A stretch of 64,000 nucleotides of DNA from Streptomyces composti (GTDB taxonomy: Bacteria > Actinomycetota > Actinomycetes > Streptomycetales > Streptomycetaceae). The position numbers and the translations under genes were made by a program. Positions 18,242 through 27,425 of the stretch are shown here, piece after piece. The notes beneath the pieces were generated by a model, which saw only the letters and a list, made by a program, of their open reading frames with translations, did no database searches and was not told where the DNA came from. Where the stretch lies: assembly GCF_012034205.1 (NCBI RefSeq), contig NZ_JAATEM010000004.1, positions 176,131 to 240,130 on the forward strand. Direction: 5' to 3'. Position 1 is the first letter of the stretch. The number at the start of each line of letters is the position of its first letter.

Positions 18242-18384
18242 GGAGGGAGGCGAGCAAGCACGCGTGGACGCACGCGTATGCGCCCGCGACGGCCGGCCAT
18301 GGTCCGGCGGGGCTGCGAGGACTTGACTGGCGGCGACGGGGATGTCCGGGATGCGGGCGCGGCTGACGACGGGGAGATGACGAC

Positions 18385-18864
18385 GTGATCGACGGACCCT
18401 ACTTCGTGCTGACGGTGCTCGGCGTGCTGGGCACCGGACTGGTGGCGGGTGTCTTCTACGCCTTCTCGGGCTTCGTGATGAAGGGGCTCGCCGCGCTGCC
18501 CCCGGCGCAGGGAGTGTCGGCGATGCAGGCGATCAACGTGGCGGCGGTGACGGCGGCCTTCATGGCGTTGTTCACCGGCTCGGCGGTGCTGTGCGCGGTG
18601 ATAGCCGTGGTGACGTTCGTGCTGTGGCCGGACGGCGGCACGGTCGAGCTGCTGGTCGGCAGCGCGCTGTACCTGTTCGGTTCGTTCGGGGTCACCGTCG
18701 CCGCGAACGTGCCGCGCAACGACGCACTGGCCAGGCTGGAGCCGGGCACCCGGGAGGCGGCATCCTTCTGGCCGGGCTATGTGCGCGGGTGGACGGCGTG
18801 GAACCACGTCCGTACGGTCGCCTCGGCCGGTGCGGCGCTGTCCTATCTCCTGGCCCTGACCTGA
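18385..18864 (+). CDS. DUF1772 (anthrone oxygenase-like) membrane protein
   Basis: 159 aa with four hydrophobic helices: LTVLGVLGTGLVAGVFYAFS, a second at about 50-80, a third at 90-110 ending in VAANVPRNDAL, and a short last one. The N-terminal FYAFSGFVMKGLAALPP and the VPRND/WTAWNHVR segments are typical of the family. Named relatives include fungal anthrone oxygenases and many bacterial membrane proteins of unknown role, so no reaction is assigned. GTG 18385 follows GGGGAG. No operon partner. Confidence 0.85.
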   Translation: MIDGPYFVLTVLGVLGTGLVAGVFYAFSGFVMKGLAALPPAQGVSAMQAINVAAVTAAFMALFTGSAVLCAVIAVVTFVLWPDGGTVELLVGSALYLFGSFGVTVAANVPRNDALARLEPGTREAASFWPGYVRGWTAWNHVRTVASAGAALSYLLALT

Positions 18865-19093
18865 TCGAGGCGAGCCCCGGCCGCACCGGACGACCGCCCC
18901 GGCCCCGCAGCCGCCGGGCCCGGCGCGCGAGGCGGCCGGGCGCTGCACCGCCCGGCTCCCCGGTACCGGGCGCATCGCCGCACGAAAGCGCTGTCGCGCG
19001 CGCTGCGGGCGCGCGGGAGGCGACGTATCGTGTCGGGAGGAGAGCCGCCCGACGACGCACGGCCCGTCACCCTCGCACGCAAGGAAGACGGCC

Positions 19094-20584
<1,491 letters not shown>

Positions 20585-21140
20585 GCCGGCGAGCCGCGGC
20601 GGCATCGCACAACGCGCCGCGCGGACGAAACGGAGGGAATCCCTGTGCACCGCGCGACCGGACGGCAGGACTCCCCGCGCACCGCGCGGACCGGCGACGC
20701 CGGCGCGGACGCCGTGCCGGGCGGATGTGCGCCCAGGCGCCGCGTCGGACCGTGTGCGTTCCCGCCGGGAGCGGGAGGCCGGGTCCCGGCCTTCGCGCGG
20801 GGAACGCCACGCGCGGCCGCCCGCAGAGGCCCAGGCCCACACCCCGGGGAGACGCGCCGCAGGCACCGCGCCGGGAGAACCAGGTGTCTGCCCGCGCACG
20901 AGGGTCCGATCACGCAGGACCCCGCACGCGCCGGACTCCCGCACACGGCATGCTCCGCAGTCCCCCGGCGACCGCGCCGCCGGGCAGCCGGACACCAGTG
21001 GCCCGAACCGGGACCACCGGGCGAAGCCCCGGAACACCCGCGGCGGCCCGCCCCACGCGGGGGCGGGCCGCCGGCAGGGGCGGGCGGTGCCGGAACTCAG
21101 GGCTGGGCCCCACCGCCCGGTCCGGTGAGGGCGGCAGGGA
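20585..21140. other. Non-coding region of 556 bp
   Basis: Between convergent gltD and the DUF574 methyltransferase. Readings in several frames are rich in Arg, Pro and Gly with no domain, start-site or codon-position signal, so I call no gene. No tRNA or clear repeat seen. Confidence 0.6.
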
Positions 21141-21944
21141 TCACGGCTTGCGGCCCACCGCCCCGTAGCCGGGGATCACCCCGTCGTCCTGGCCGGGGAC
21201 CGGGTCGCCCAGCTCGGGGTGCCAGCGGTGGGGCACCTCGATGCCGGGGTCGACCAGCTCGAGCCCCGTGAAGAAACGGGCGAACTCCTCGCGGGAGCGC
21301 AGCGCCAGGGTGACTCCGGCGGACTTCATCTTGTCGGTGGCCTCCCGGGACTCCTCCGGCGTGAAGTCGGCGGTCGCGTGGCTGACCACCAGGTAGCTGC
21401 CGGAAGGCAGTGCGGAGACCAGCCGGGCGACCAGCTCGTGCGCGCCGTCCTCGTCGGGGACAAAGTGCAGCAGCGCGATGAGCGACAGGGCGATCGGCCG
21501 CTCGAAGTCGAGGATCTTGCGTGCCCCGGCCAGGATGGTGTCCGGATCGCGCACGTCGGCCTGCAGATATTCGGTCGCGCCCTCGTCCGTGCCGCGCAGC
21601 AGTGCCGCCGCGTGGGCGAGGACGATGGGGTCGTTGTCGCAGTAGACGACACGCGACTCGGGGGCGATCCGCTGGGCGACCTGGTGGAGGTTGGGCTCGG
21701 TCGGGATGCCGGTGCCGATGTCGAGGAACTGGCGTATCCCCTCGCGGGCCAGCCAGGTGGTGGCCCGGTGCATGAACGCCCGGTTCACCCGCGCCATCAC
21801 TGGAACCCGCGGTTCCAGCTCCAGCATCTGCCGGCCCATGGCCTCGTCGACCGGATAATTGTCCTTGCCGCCGAGATACCAGTCGTACATCCGCGCAGGG
21901 TGCGGTTTGCTCGTGTCGATCTCGACGGGGTTCTGCCCGGTCAT
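21141..21944 (-). CDS. DUF574-family SAM-dependent methyltransferase
   Basis: 267 aa, a family expanded in Streptomyces. It starts MTGQNPVEIDTSKPHPARMY and continues with the diagnostic DWYLGGKDNYPVD. The SAM loop is FLDIGTGIPTEPN, VVYCDNDPIVLAHAAALLRG is the acidic-loop strand, YLQADVRDPDTIL follows, and PIALSLIALLHFVPDEDGAH is motif IV. The substrate is unknown. ATG 21944 is preferred over an upstream in-frame codon because the conserved N-terminus begins there and GGAG lies upstream. It is downstream of the XRE/DUF397 pair on the same strand but separated by a pyrimidine-rich tract. Confidence 0.92.
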   Translation of the reverse strand: MTGQNPVEIDTSKPHPARMYDWYLGGKDNYPVDEAMGRQMLELEPRVPVMARVNRAFMHRATTWLAREGIRQFLDIGTGIPTEPNLHQVAQRIAPESRVVYCDNDPIVLAHAAALLRGTDEGATEYLQADVRDPDTILAGARKILDFERPIALSLIALLHFVPDEDGAHELVARLVSALPSGSYLVVSHATADFTPEESREATDKMKSAGVTLALRSREEFARFFTGLELVDPGIEVPHRWHPELGDPVPGQDDGVIPGYGAVGRKP

Positions 21945-22017
21945 GAAGGACTCCGTAACTCTCTGCAACTGTTAATGATCAATTCCGTGGTGCTCTGTGG
22001 CGCCCTGTGGGGCTCTG

Positions 22018-22090
22018 CGAAGGAGAAGAGGAAGAGGAAGAACACAAGGAAGGCAAGACAAAGACAGCAGAAGTGAAGGAAGGCAGAGCA
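22018..22090 (-). terminator. Pyrimidine-rich transcript tract, candidate Rho-dependent terminator
   Basis: The plus strand is almost pure purine for about 70 bp (gaaggagaagaggaagagga and on). RNA made from the minus strand downstream of the DUF397 stop (22107) would therefore be C/U-rich and G-poor, the composition of Rho-utilisation sites, in a neighbourhood that is otherwise over 70% GC. No stable hairpin is evident. Confidence 0.4.
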
Positions 22091-22106
22091 GTCGGACACT
22101 CCACCC

Positions 22107-22382
22107 TCAGGAGATCAGAAAGTCCGCCTCCCCCGCCTTGGCTCCTTCGATGAAGGCGTTCATCTCGTCCGCGGTGTAGATCAGCGCCGGCCCGTCCGGG
22201 TCGGTGGACTGCCGCACGGCGACCCGGCCGTCGGCCAGCTTCATCGCCTCCAGGCAGTTGCCGCCGTTGCCGCCGCTCCACGGCTTGTGCCAGCCCTCGC
22301 TGCCCAGCTCACGCGCGGGCATGCCGTTGTAGATCCGCTGGGGACGGATCCGTGGCTGGGGGCGGGGTTTGGTGCGTTTCAT
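22107..22382 (-). CDS. DUF397 small protein, partner of the XRE regulator
   Basis: 91 aa. The DUF397 core is WHKPWSGGNGGNCLEAMKLA, then GRVAVRQSTDPDGPALIYT and MNAFIEGAKAGEADFL. A basic, Pro/Arg-rich extension occupies residues 1-25. Its ATG directly abuts the stop of the XRE gene (TGA then ATG at 22382), so the two are co-translated. In Streptomyces such DUF397 proteins accompany WhiJ-type regulators and are proposed to antagonise their DNA binding; that role is known for some paralogues and inferred here. Confidence 0.92.
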   Translation of the reverse strand: MKRTKPRPQPRIRPQRIYNGMPARELGSEGWHKPWSGGNGGNCLEAMKLADGRVAVRQSTDPDGPALIYTADEMNAFIEGAKAGEADFLIS

Positions 22383-23243
22383 TCACAGCTCCTTGCGGAG
22401 ATCGCGGAGGATCTCCTTCGTGCGATGTGCCGTGGCGGCCTGTGCCGCCATGCGGTCCATGACTTCGAGGTAGGTCGCCACCTCGGCGCGCGCGTCCAGG
22501 TAGACGGCGCCCGTCAGGTACTCGCTGTAGACCATGTCCGGCAGCTCGGGCACGGCGAACCGGAACAGCACGAACGGCCCGTACGTCCCCGGATGCGGGC
22601 CGCTCGCGAACGGGGCGACCTGCAGCGTGACGTTGGGCAGTTTCGTGGCCTCGAGCAGTTTGTCGATCTGCGCACGCATCACCTCCGGGCCGCCCACCGG
22701 GCGGCGCAGGACGGTCTCGTCCATCACGACCCACAGCCGGGGCGCGTCCTCGCGGGTGAGCAGTTCCTGCCGCTGCATGCGCAGCGCCACATGCCGCTCG
22801 ATGTCCTCGGGCTGCGTCTGGCCGATGGCCCCCGAGCGCAGCACTCCGCGGGCGTACTCCTCGGTCTGCAGCAGGCCGGGCACGAAGTGCGGCTCGTAGC
22901 TGCGGATCAGGGAGGCCGCCCCCTCCAGGCTGACGTACATCGAGAACCAGCCGGGCAGGATGTCGTGGAAGCGCTGCCACCAGCCGGGTTTGTTGGCCTC
23001 CTCGGCCAGCTGCACGAAGGCGTCGGCCTCCTCGTCGGAGACGCCGTAGGCCTTCAGCAGAAGCTGAAGGTACGGGATCTTGAGGGCGACCTCGGCCATC
23101 TCCATGCGGCGCACGGTGGCCGGGGCGACCCGCAGGATACGAGCCGCCTCCTCACGTTTGAGCCCGGCGCGTTCCCGCAGGTCCAGCAGGCGCCGACCGA
23201 GGACGACCTGCCCGACCGTCGGCGCGGACCGCGGTTCGCTCAC
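22383..23243 (-). CDS. XRE-family regulator with DUF5753 domain (WhiJ-like)
   Basis: 286 aa. An N-terminal helix-turn-helix (about 15-70: VLGRRLLDLRERAGLKREEA, RILRVAPATVRRMEMAEVAL) is followed by a DUF5753 ligand or partner domain (about 95-280: SYEPHFVPGLLQTEEYARGV, DETVLRRPVGGPEVMRAQID, NVTLQVAPF). This is the actinobacterial WhiJ/BldB-associated layout. GTG 23243 is preceded by GGAGG. It is followed without a gap by DUF397 and diverges from an RsbW-like ATPase; the shared intergenic region holds two palindromes, likely its operators. Expected role: repressor in a small developmental switch. Confidence 0.93.
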   Translation of the reverse strand: MSEPRSAPTVGQVVLGRRLLDLRERAGLKREEAARILRVAPATVRRMEMAEVALKIPYLQLLLKAYGVSDEEADAFVQLAEEANKPGWWQRFHDILPGWFSMYVSLEGAASLIRSYEPHFVPGLLQTEEYARGVLRSGAIGQTQPEDIERHVALRMQRQELLTREDAPRLWVVMDETVLRRPVGGPEVMRAQIDKLLEATKLPNVTLQVAPFASGPHPGTYGPFVLFRFAVPELPDMVYSEYLTGAVYLDARAEVATYLEVMDRMAAQAATAHRTKEILRDLRKEL

Positions 23244-23411
23244 GCTCCACCTCCACGAAAGATCCTTACAGCCCGGCGGCGCCATGCGAGACCGCCGAAC
23301 CGAACACCCGCCCCCGGAAACCCCAGGAAACAGGCGTTCGACGGTCTCAACAGGCGCCGCGCGAGATGCTGTTGCGAGCAGTGTGCCACGCCCGTCCGGA
23401 CCGTCACAGAG

Positions 23412-23432
23412 CACTCTGCAATTTTCAGAGTG
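23412..23432. promoter_or_regulatory. Inverted repeat, candidate operator 1
   Basis: CACTCTG (23412-23418), a 7-nt AT-rich spacer caatttt, then CAGAGTG (23426-23432). The arms are perfect. It lies between the divergent XRE and ATPase genes and directly abuts the second palindrome. Confidence 0.55.
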
Positions 23433-23447
23433 ACACTTGCCAAGTGT
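23433..23447. promoter_or_regulatory. Inverted repeat, candidate operator 2
   Basis: ACACTTG C CAAGTGT, perfect 7-bp arms around one base. It covers the -35 hexamer of the predicted promoter of the ATPase gene, so a bound regulator would block that promoter. Confidence 0.6.
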
Positions 23448-23465
23448 TCTCGCCGGGGCGATAGT
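23437..23465 (+). promoter_or_regulatory. Promoter of the RsbW-like ATPase gene, probably leaderless
   Basis: TTGCCA (23437-23442), 17-nt spacer, GATAGT (23460-23465). The expected start point at 23472-23473 coincides with the GTG start codon, implying a leaderless mRNA. Confidence 0.55.
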
Positions 23466-23472
23466 GGCAAGC

Positions 23473-24123
23473 GTGATTCCGTCCGTGCCCTTAGGAACAG
23501 AAGCCGCCGCGGGCCGCTCCGCCCTCGGCGCCTCCTCGGCAGTCGGCCCCGCCGGGGCGGCCGCCGAGCGACGGTTCCGTTTCGAGCTGGCCGCCCATCC
23601 GGGTTCTCCCGCGCAGGCCAGACGTCTGACCAGGGCCCGGCTGAGCGGCTGGTCGGTGTGCGAGGACACCTGCGACACCGCCGCTCTGGTCATCTCCGAA
23701 CTGGTCACCAACGCCATCGTGCACACGGCGAGCAGCCACATAGTGTGCGAGCTGCTCGACGGCGACGAGCGCGTGCGCATAGCCGTGCGGGACGAGGGCT
23801 GCGCGCCGGGGCTGCCGCAGGCGAACGACCACTCGGACCCGGACGACGAGAACGGGCGCGGGCTGCTGCTCGTCGACGCACTGTGTCACGCCTGGGGCAC
23901 GCACGAGCACGGCCCCGGACTGCTGGTCTGGGCCGAGCTGCCGCGCCGGGGCGACGCCCCGCGCGAGACCGGCGAGCCGCGCGACGACCTCGGCTGGGGC
24001 GCCCGCCCGAAGCCCGGTCCGGCGGGCGGCTCGGAGGGGGAGGACGAGACCGAGGGACGCCGCCGGGAGAACGGGACGAGGCCCGCATCTCCGCAGCAGC
24101 GCCGGGAAGGGGGGCACGTGTGA
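23473..24123 (+). CDS. RsbW/SpoIIAB-like ATP-binding regulatory protein
   Basis: 216 aa with a GHKL ATPase fold at about 40-160: N-box ALVISELVTNAIVHT, G1 box IAVRDEGCAPG, G2 box GRGLLLVDAL. These are the landmarks of anti-sigma-factor kinases and of the many small ATP-binding proteins of Streptomyces. Residues 165-216 are a charged disordered tail. It diverges from the XRE/DUF397 pair, the arrangement of abaA/whiJ-like clusters. GTG 23473 coincides with the predicted transcription start. A second GTG four codons on is possible. The partner is unknown; it could bind a sigma or anti-anti-sigma factor, or the DUF397/XRE proteins. Confidence 0.88.
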   Translation: MIPSVPLGTEAAAGRSALGASSAVGPAGAAAERRFRFELAAHPGSPAQARRLTRARLSGWSVCEDTCDTAALVISELVTNAIVHTASSHIVCELLDGDERVRIAVRDEGCAPGLPQANDHSDPDDENGRGLLLVDALCHAWGTHEHGPGLLVWAELPRRGDAPRETGEPRDDLGWGARPKPGPAGGSEGEDETEGRRRENGTRPASPQQRREGGHV

Positions 24124-24566
24124 CGGGCGCCCGGGTACTGAGCCTGGACACGCTGGTCCGCCTGCAGCGCGACCTCTGCGCCGCCGGCCCGCAGCCGGCC
24201 GGAACGCCCCGCCGTCTGCCCGTCCCCGACGGGATGACGACCCCGATGGGCTGCGACGCGGTGGCGGTGCCCGCCCGCTTCGGTCCGCTGGTCCTGCCCC
24301 GCCTGCCCCGCGTGGGGTGCGTCTACGCCGATGAGGCGCACTGGTGGTGGCTGGTCCCGTCGGACTCGGACTACGCGATGGAGTGGCCGGCCCCGGCCCG
24401 CTACACCACCGGCGCGGTCCTCCCGGACACCCCCGGCGTCCCCGGCCTCATCCACCGCCCCGACGGCACACTCCCCTACACGCCGCCGATCCCTCTCTAT
24501 CTGGCCCTGTGCCGCCTGACGGACACGGAGCCGGCGTGGTCCCGGCCGATACCCGCCCAGCCCTGA
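24120..24566 (+). CDS. Hypothetical protein translationally coupled to the ATPase
   Basis: 148 aa, no family recognised. The GTG start overlaps the ATPase stop in a GTGA (24120-24123), so it is co-translated. It has an N-terminal helix (VLSLDTLVRLQRDLCAAG), a beta-rich middle with many Trp/Pro residues (CVYADEAHWWWLVPSDSDYA, then MEWPAPARYTTGAVLP) and a Pro-rich end. No signal peptide or membrane segment. Third-position GC supports coding. Relatives next to ATPases of abaA-like clusters are plausible but not verified. Confidence 0.8.
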   Translation: MTGARVLSLDTLVRLQRDLCAAGPQPAGTPRRLPVPDGMTTPMGCDAVAVPARFGPLVLPRLPRVGCVYADEAHWWWLVPSDSDYAMEWPAPARYTTGAVLPDTPGVPGLIHRPDGTLPYTPPIPLYLALCRLTDTEPAWSRPIPAQP

Positions 24567-24642
24567 CGGACGCCGCCCGGCCCTCCCCCCGGGGACGGCG
24601 CCCGGCGCACCGCGCCGCCACCCCACGGCTCTGCGAAGGGCC

Positions 24643-24831
24643 TCACGCAGCGGCATCACCCTTGCCGTCGTCGCCGCTGCGGACGATCACCAGGAACATG
24701 TCGGATGCGAGGTCCATGACAACCTCGGCGGGCAGGCCCTCCAGGCGCCTCGCATGCGCGAACTCCTCCGCCGGCCAGGACCCACGCGGCCCACCTGCGG
24801 GAAAGCGTTCGAGCACCGTTCGCCCGTTCAC
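24643..24831 (-). CDS. Small hypothetical protein
   Basis: 62 aa: it begins VNGRTVLERFPAGGPRGSWP, then EEFAHARRLEGLPAEVVMDL, and ends with a hydrophobic strand DMFLVIV and a charged tail. GTG 24831 follows GGAGGTGGCAGG, a strong ribosome site, which supports translation. Function unknown. Possibly a short DNA-binding or toxin-antitoxin-like protein by size, but nothing in the sequence shows that. A TTG 45 nt upstream is a weaker alternative start. Confidence 0.6.
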   Translation of the reverse strand: MNGRTVLERFPAGGPRGSWPAEEFAHARRLEGLPAEVVMDLASDMFLVIVRSGDDGKGDAAA

Positions 24832-24908
24832 CCTGCCACCTCCATGTAGCGCTGTACTCGTAGAGTTAAACGCCAACCATGGGGCGGATGCCTCGTCCGG
24901 TGACGGTA

Positions 24909-24958
24909 CTGAGACGTAGTTGACACCCGTTCACCGCTACGTGTGATCCACGTCTCAG
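24909..24958. terminator. Hairpin downstream of the DUF899 gene
   Basis: Perfect 9-bp arms CTGAGACGT (24909-24917) and ACGTCTCAG (24950-24958), with an inner CGTAG/CTACG pairing. It sits between the end of the DUF899 gene and the small gene on the same strand. Confidence 0.5.
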
Positions 24959-24987
24959 CCTTTCGGGTTAAACGCTCACCTTCCGCA

Positions 24988-25677
24988 TCAGTCGTCGTAC
25001 TCGTCGTGATAGCGGATCCGCGAGCTTCCGGCCGGAGCGCCGAGCGCCGATGCGCGCCCCCTGGGCTCCTCCCACTCCTCCTGGCGGCCCAGCGCGGTGA
25101 GGTCCAGCAGGCTCGTGGTGGAGCCCAGCCCGTCCAGGCCGCGCTCGTGGGTCGAGTAGGTGTGGAAGACGCGGCTGCCGTCGCGCAGGAAGCAGCTCAG
25201 CCCCGGCCGCTCGACCAGCTCGCCCTCGTGCTCCAGGGTGACCTCGAAGTCCTCGTTGAAGTCGCCGGGGTACGACGAGTACCAGGGGATCGCCCAGCCC
25301 ATCCGCGCCTTGAACGGCAGGATCTTCACGAACGGCGCCCGGGAGACCACCGCGAAGGTGGTGCCGCGGGCGTGCAGATGAGCGAGATGCCCGATCTGGT
25401 CGAGAAAGGCCGAGCAGCTGCGGCATCCGGCGTCCCACTCCGGGGCGAACATGAAGTGGTAGACGACGAGCTGCTGCCGCCCCTCGAACAGGTCGAGCAG
25501 GCCGGCCTTGCCCTCACCGCCCTCGAACACGTACTCCCGGTCGACCTCGACCATGGGCAGCCGGCGGCGCTCTGCGTTGAGCGCGTCCCGGGCGCGGGTG
25601 ACGGCCTTCTCCTTGACCAGCAGACGCTCGCGCGCCGCGCGCCACTCGGCACGCGAGACGATCTCCGGAAGCGGCAT
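24988..25677 (-). CDS. DUF899 thioredoxin-like protein
   Basis: 229 aa. The DUF899 family has a thioredoxin-like fold: LVVYHFMFAPEWDAGCRSCS carries a CxxC pair at the redox position, and FKARMGWAIPWYSSYPGDFN, LSCFLRDGSRVFHTYSTHER and LLDLTALGRQEEWEEPRG are typical family blocks. The N-terminal helix (about 5-40) is charged. Probably a cytosolic redox protein of unknown substrate. ATG 25677 has AGGAGG just upstream. The acidic C-terminus reads DEYDD. Confidence 0.9.
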   Translation of the reverse strand: MPLPEIVSRAEWRAARERLLVKEKAVTRARDALNAERRRLPMVEVDREYVFEGGEGKAGLLDLFEGRQQLVVYHFMFAPEWDAGCRSCSAFLDQIGHLAHLHARGTTFAVVSRAPFVKILPFKARMGWAIPWYSSYPGDFNEDFEVTLEHEGELVERPGLSCFLRDGSRVFHTYSTHERGLDGLGSTTSLLDLTALGRQEEWEEPRGRASALGAPAGSSRIRYHDEYDD

Positions 25678-25764
25678 GGTTCCTCCTGGGCAACGGTCCC
25701 GTTGCAGAAGGTGACCGGGGTGCGTGCCGGAACTCATCGCTCGCCCGGAGAGAATTTCCGGCTC

Positions 25765-27144
25765 TCAGGTGTCGTAGTCCTGGATGCGCCGCCCGTGACC
25801 GCGCTCGACGAGCGCCGGCAGCCGTTCCCCCAGCTCCCGCACCACCGCCGGGACGTCGATGGTGAGCAGCTCCCGGTCCCGCATCAGCACCCGCCCGTCC
25901 ACGATCGTGGTGCGCACGTCCGAGGCCCGGGCGCTGTGCACCAGGGTCGCGGCGAGGTCGTGGACGGGCTGGGTGTGCGGCCCGGTGAGATCGACCAGGA
26001 CGATGTCGGCGCGCCGCCCGGGCGCGATGCTGCCGATGCTGTCGCCGAGCCCGACCGCCTCGGCGCTCTGCAGGGTGGCGTGGTGCAGCGCCTGCCGGGA
26101 GGTGAGCCACCGGGGGTCGCCCTCGGCGGACTTCTGCACGAGCGAGGTGAGCGCCATCGACTCCCAGACGTCGAGGGAGTTGTTCGAGGCGGCCCCGTCC
26201 GTGGCCAGCCCGACGGGGATGCCCAGCTCCCGCAGGGCACGGACGGGTGTGGTGCCGGGCCAGGCGAACTTCATGTAGCCGCGGGGCGCGCTCGCCACGG
26301 CGACCCGGCCGCCCGCCCGCTCGAGTACCGGCAGGTCGCGCTCGACGATGCCGGTGCCGTGGGCGATCAGCACCTCGGTGTCCAGGATGCCGGTGCGCTC
26401 CAGGACCTCGACGGGCGTGACGCCGTGCCGGGCGAGGCTGGTCTCCGTCTGGTCGCGGTTCTCGGCGGCGTGCAGATGCACCGGCAGACCGTGCTCGCGG
26501 GCCAGACCCGCGGTGGCGGCGAGGTCGCCGTCGTCCACGGTGTACGGCGCGTGCGGGGCGAGGCAGGTGGTGATCCGCCCGCCCGCACCCCCGTGATGCC
26601 GCAGCGCGAACTCCAGCGAGCGCTCCCGCCCCTGGGGTCCCTGCGAGGAGAAGAACGCCTCGCCCAGCAACGCCCGCATCCCGCACTCGGCGACCACCCG
26701 GGCCACCGCGTCCATGGCGAAGTAGTGGTCGGCGAAGCAGGTGACCCCGCCCCGGATCATCTCCGCACACGCCAGCCGCGCCCCCAGCTCGACGTCCTTC
26801 TCGCTCAGGTTGGACTCGACCGGCCAGACGACGTCGTTGAACCACTCCTCGATCGGCAGGTCCTCGGCGAGCCCGCGCAGGGCGACCATCGGGGCGTGGG
26901 TGTGACAGTTGATCAGCCCGGGCAGCGCCACCTGCCCCCGCCCGTCGATCCACTCCCCCGCCACCCGCCCCGCGACCGCCTCGGCCCGCGTCACCTCGGC
27001 CACCGTCCCGTCCCGCACGACGACAGCCGCGTCCTCCTCGAACCCGACCGCTCCCTGATCGTCGTGCACCAGCACCGTGCACCCGCTGATGACCAGCTCC
27101 CCCGGCCTCTGCACACCGGCCCCGTCCACGTCAGTAGGCGTCAT
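25765..27144 (-). CDS. Amidohydrolase: probable S-adenosylhomocysteine/5-methylthioadenosine or related deaminase
   Basis: 459 aa, TIM-barrel amidohydrolase of the TRZ/ATZ-MtaD group, which hydrolytically deaminates purine nucleosides or aminopyrimidines with one metal. Metal ligands are visible: LINCHTHAPMVALRGLAEDL (HxH), LPVHLHAAENRDQ, LIAHGTGI and LATDGAASNNSLDVW (Asp). The N-terminal beta-sandwich begins near residue 17 and returns after 385 (SIGSIAPGRRADIVLVDL). MtaD, guanine/8-oxoguanine deaminase and chlorohydrolase types cannot be separated by eye. ATG 27144 overlaps the end of the preceding reading frame. Confidence 0.85.
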   Translation of the reverse strand: MTPTDVDGAGVQRPGELVISGCTVLVHDDQGAVGFEEDAAVVVRDGTVAEVTRAEAVAGRVAGEWIDGRGQVALPGLINCHTHAPMVALRGLAEDLPIEEWFNDVVWPVESNLSEKDVELGARLACAEMIRGGVTCFADHYFAMDAVARVVAECGMRALLGEAFFSSQGPQGRERSLEFALRHHGGAGGRITTCLAPHAPYTVDDGDLAATAGLAREHGLPVHLHAAENRDQTETSLARHGVTPVEVLERTGILDTEVLIAHGTGIVERDLPVLERAGGRVAVASAPRGYMKFAWPGTTPVRALRELGIPVGLATDGAASNNSLDVWESMALTSLVQKSAEGDPRWLTSRQALHHATLQSAEAVGLGDSIGSIAPGRRADIVLVDLTGPHTQPVHDLAATLVHSARASDVRTTIVDGRVLMRDRELLTIDVPAVVRELGERLPALVERGHGRRIQDYDT

Positions 27145-27425
27145 TCCGCCACCGTACGGTCAACGGCCCGCACCAGTTGCCCAGCAGGTCGCTCTGGCTG
27201 AGCCCGGCCCCGGTGTTGTTGATCGACTCGAAGATGCGGCAGACGTTGTCGCCCTTCTCGGCCGTGGTGGCCACGATGGAGAGCAGGTTGTTCAGCACCG
27301 TCTCGACCGCACCACCGGCTGGTCGCTCCCGGGGGTCGCCTCCTCGCCTTCGGCGAGCACGCCCGGGAAGAAGCGGTAGGCCGCTCCCAGGTTGCCCGGG
27401 CCGCCCGCCCTGGGCGAGCTGTCGA
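27124..27425 (-). pseudogene. Relic of a DUF262 (GmrSD-type) protein
   Basis: In one minus-strand frame, from 27313 to a TAC TGA end at 27124, the translation reads ETVLNNLLSIVATTAEKGDN then VCRIFESINNTGAGLSQSDL, close to the DUF262 core (…RIFESLNNTGxxLsxaDLLRN…). Just upstream, another frame gives GNLGAAYRFFPGVLAEGEEA, also DUF262-like; the two are joined by a frameshift near 27300-27330. No start, catalytic N-terminus or C-terminal HNH part remains. It is a decayed fragment of a type IV restriction-like gene, placed at the 3' end of the nucleotidyltransferase gene. Confidence 0.65.

Noticed and set aside
20645..21128. Overlapping open frames in the gap after gltD
   Set aside because: Dominated by Arg/Pro/Gly, no domain, no ribosome site and no consistent third-position bias.
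22287..24566. Very long plus-strand open frame (over 750 codons) spanning the DUF397/XRE genes
   Set aside because: It is antisense to genes with clear domains and ribosome sites. Its composition is Arg/Gly/His-rich shadow coding; only its last part (24120-24566) is in the frame of a real gene.
24918..24949. TTGACA-n18-TGATCC as a plus-strand promoter
   Set aside because: No plus-strand gene follows, the -10 is poor, and the segment lies in the loop of a hairpin that is better explained as a terminator.
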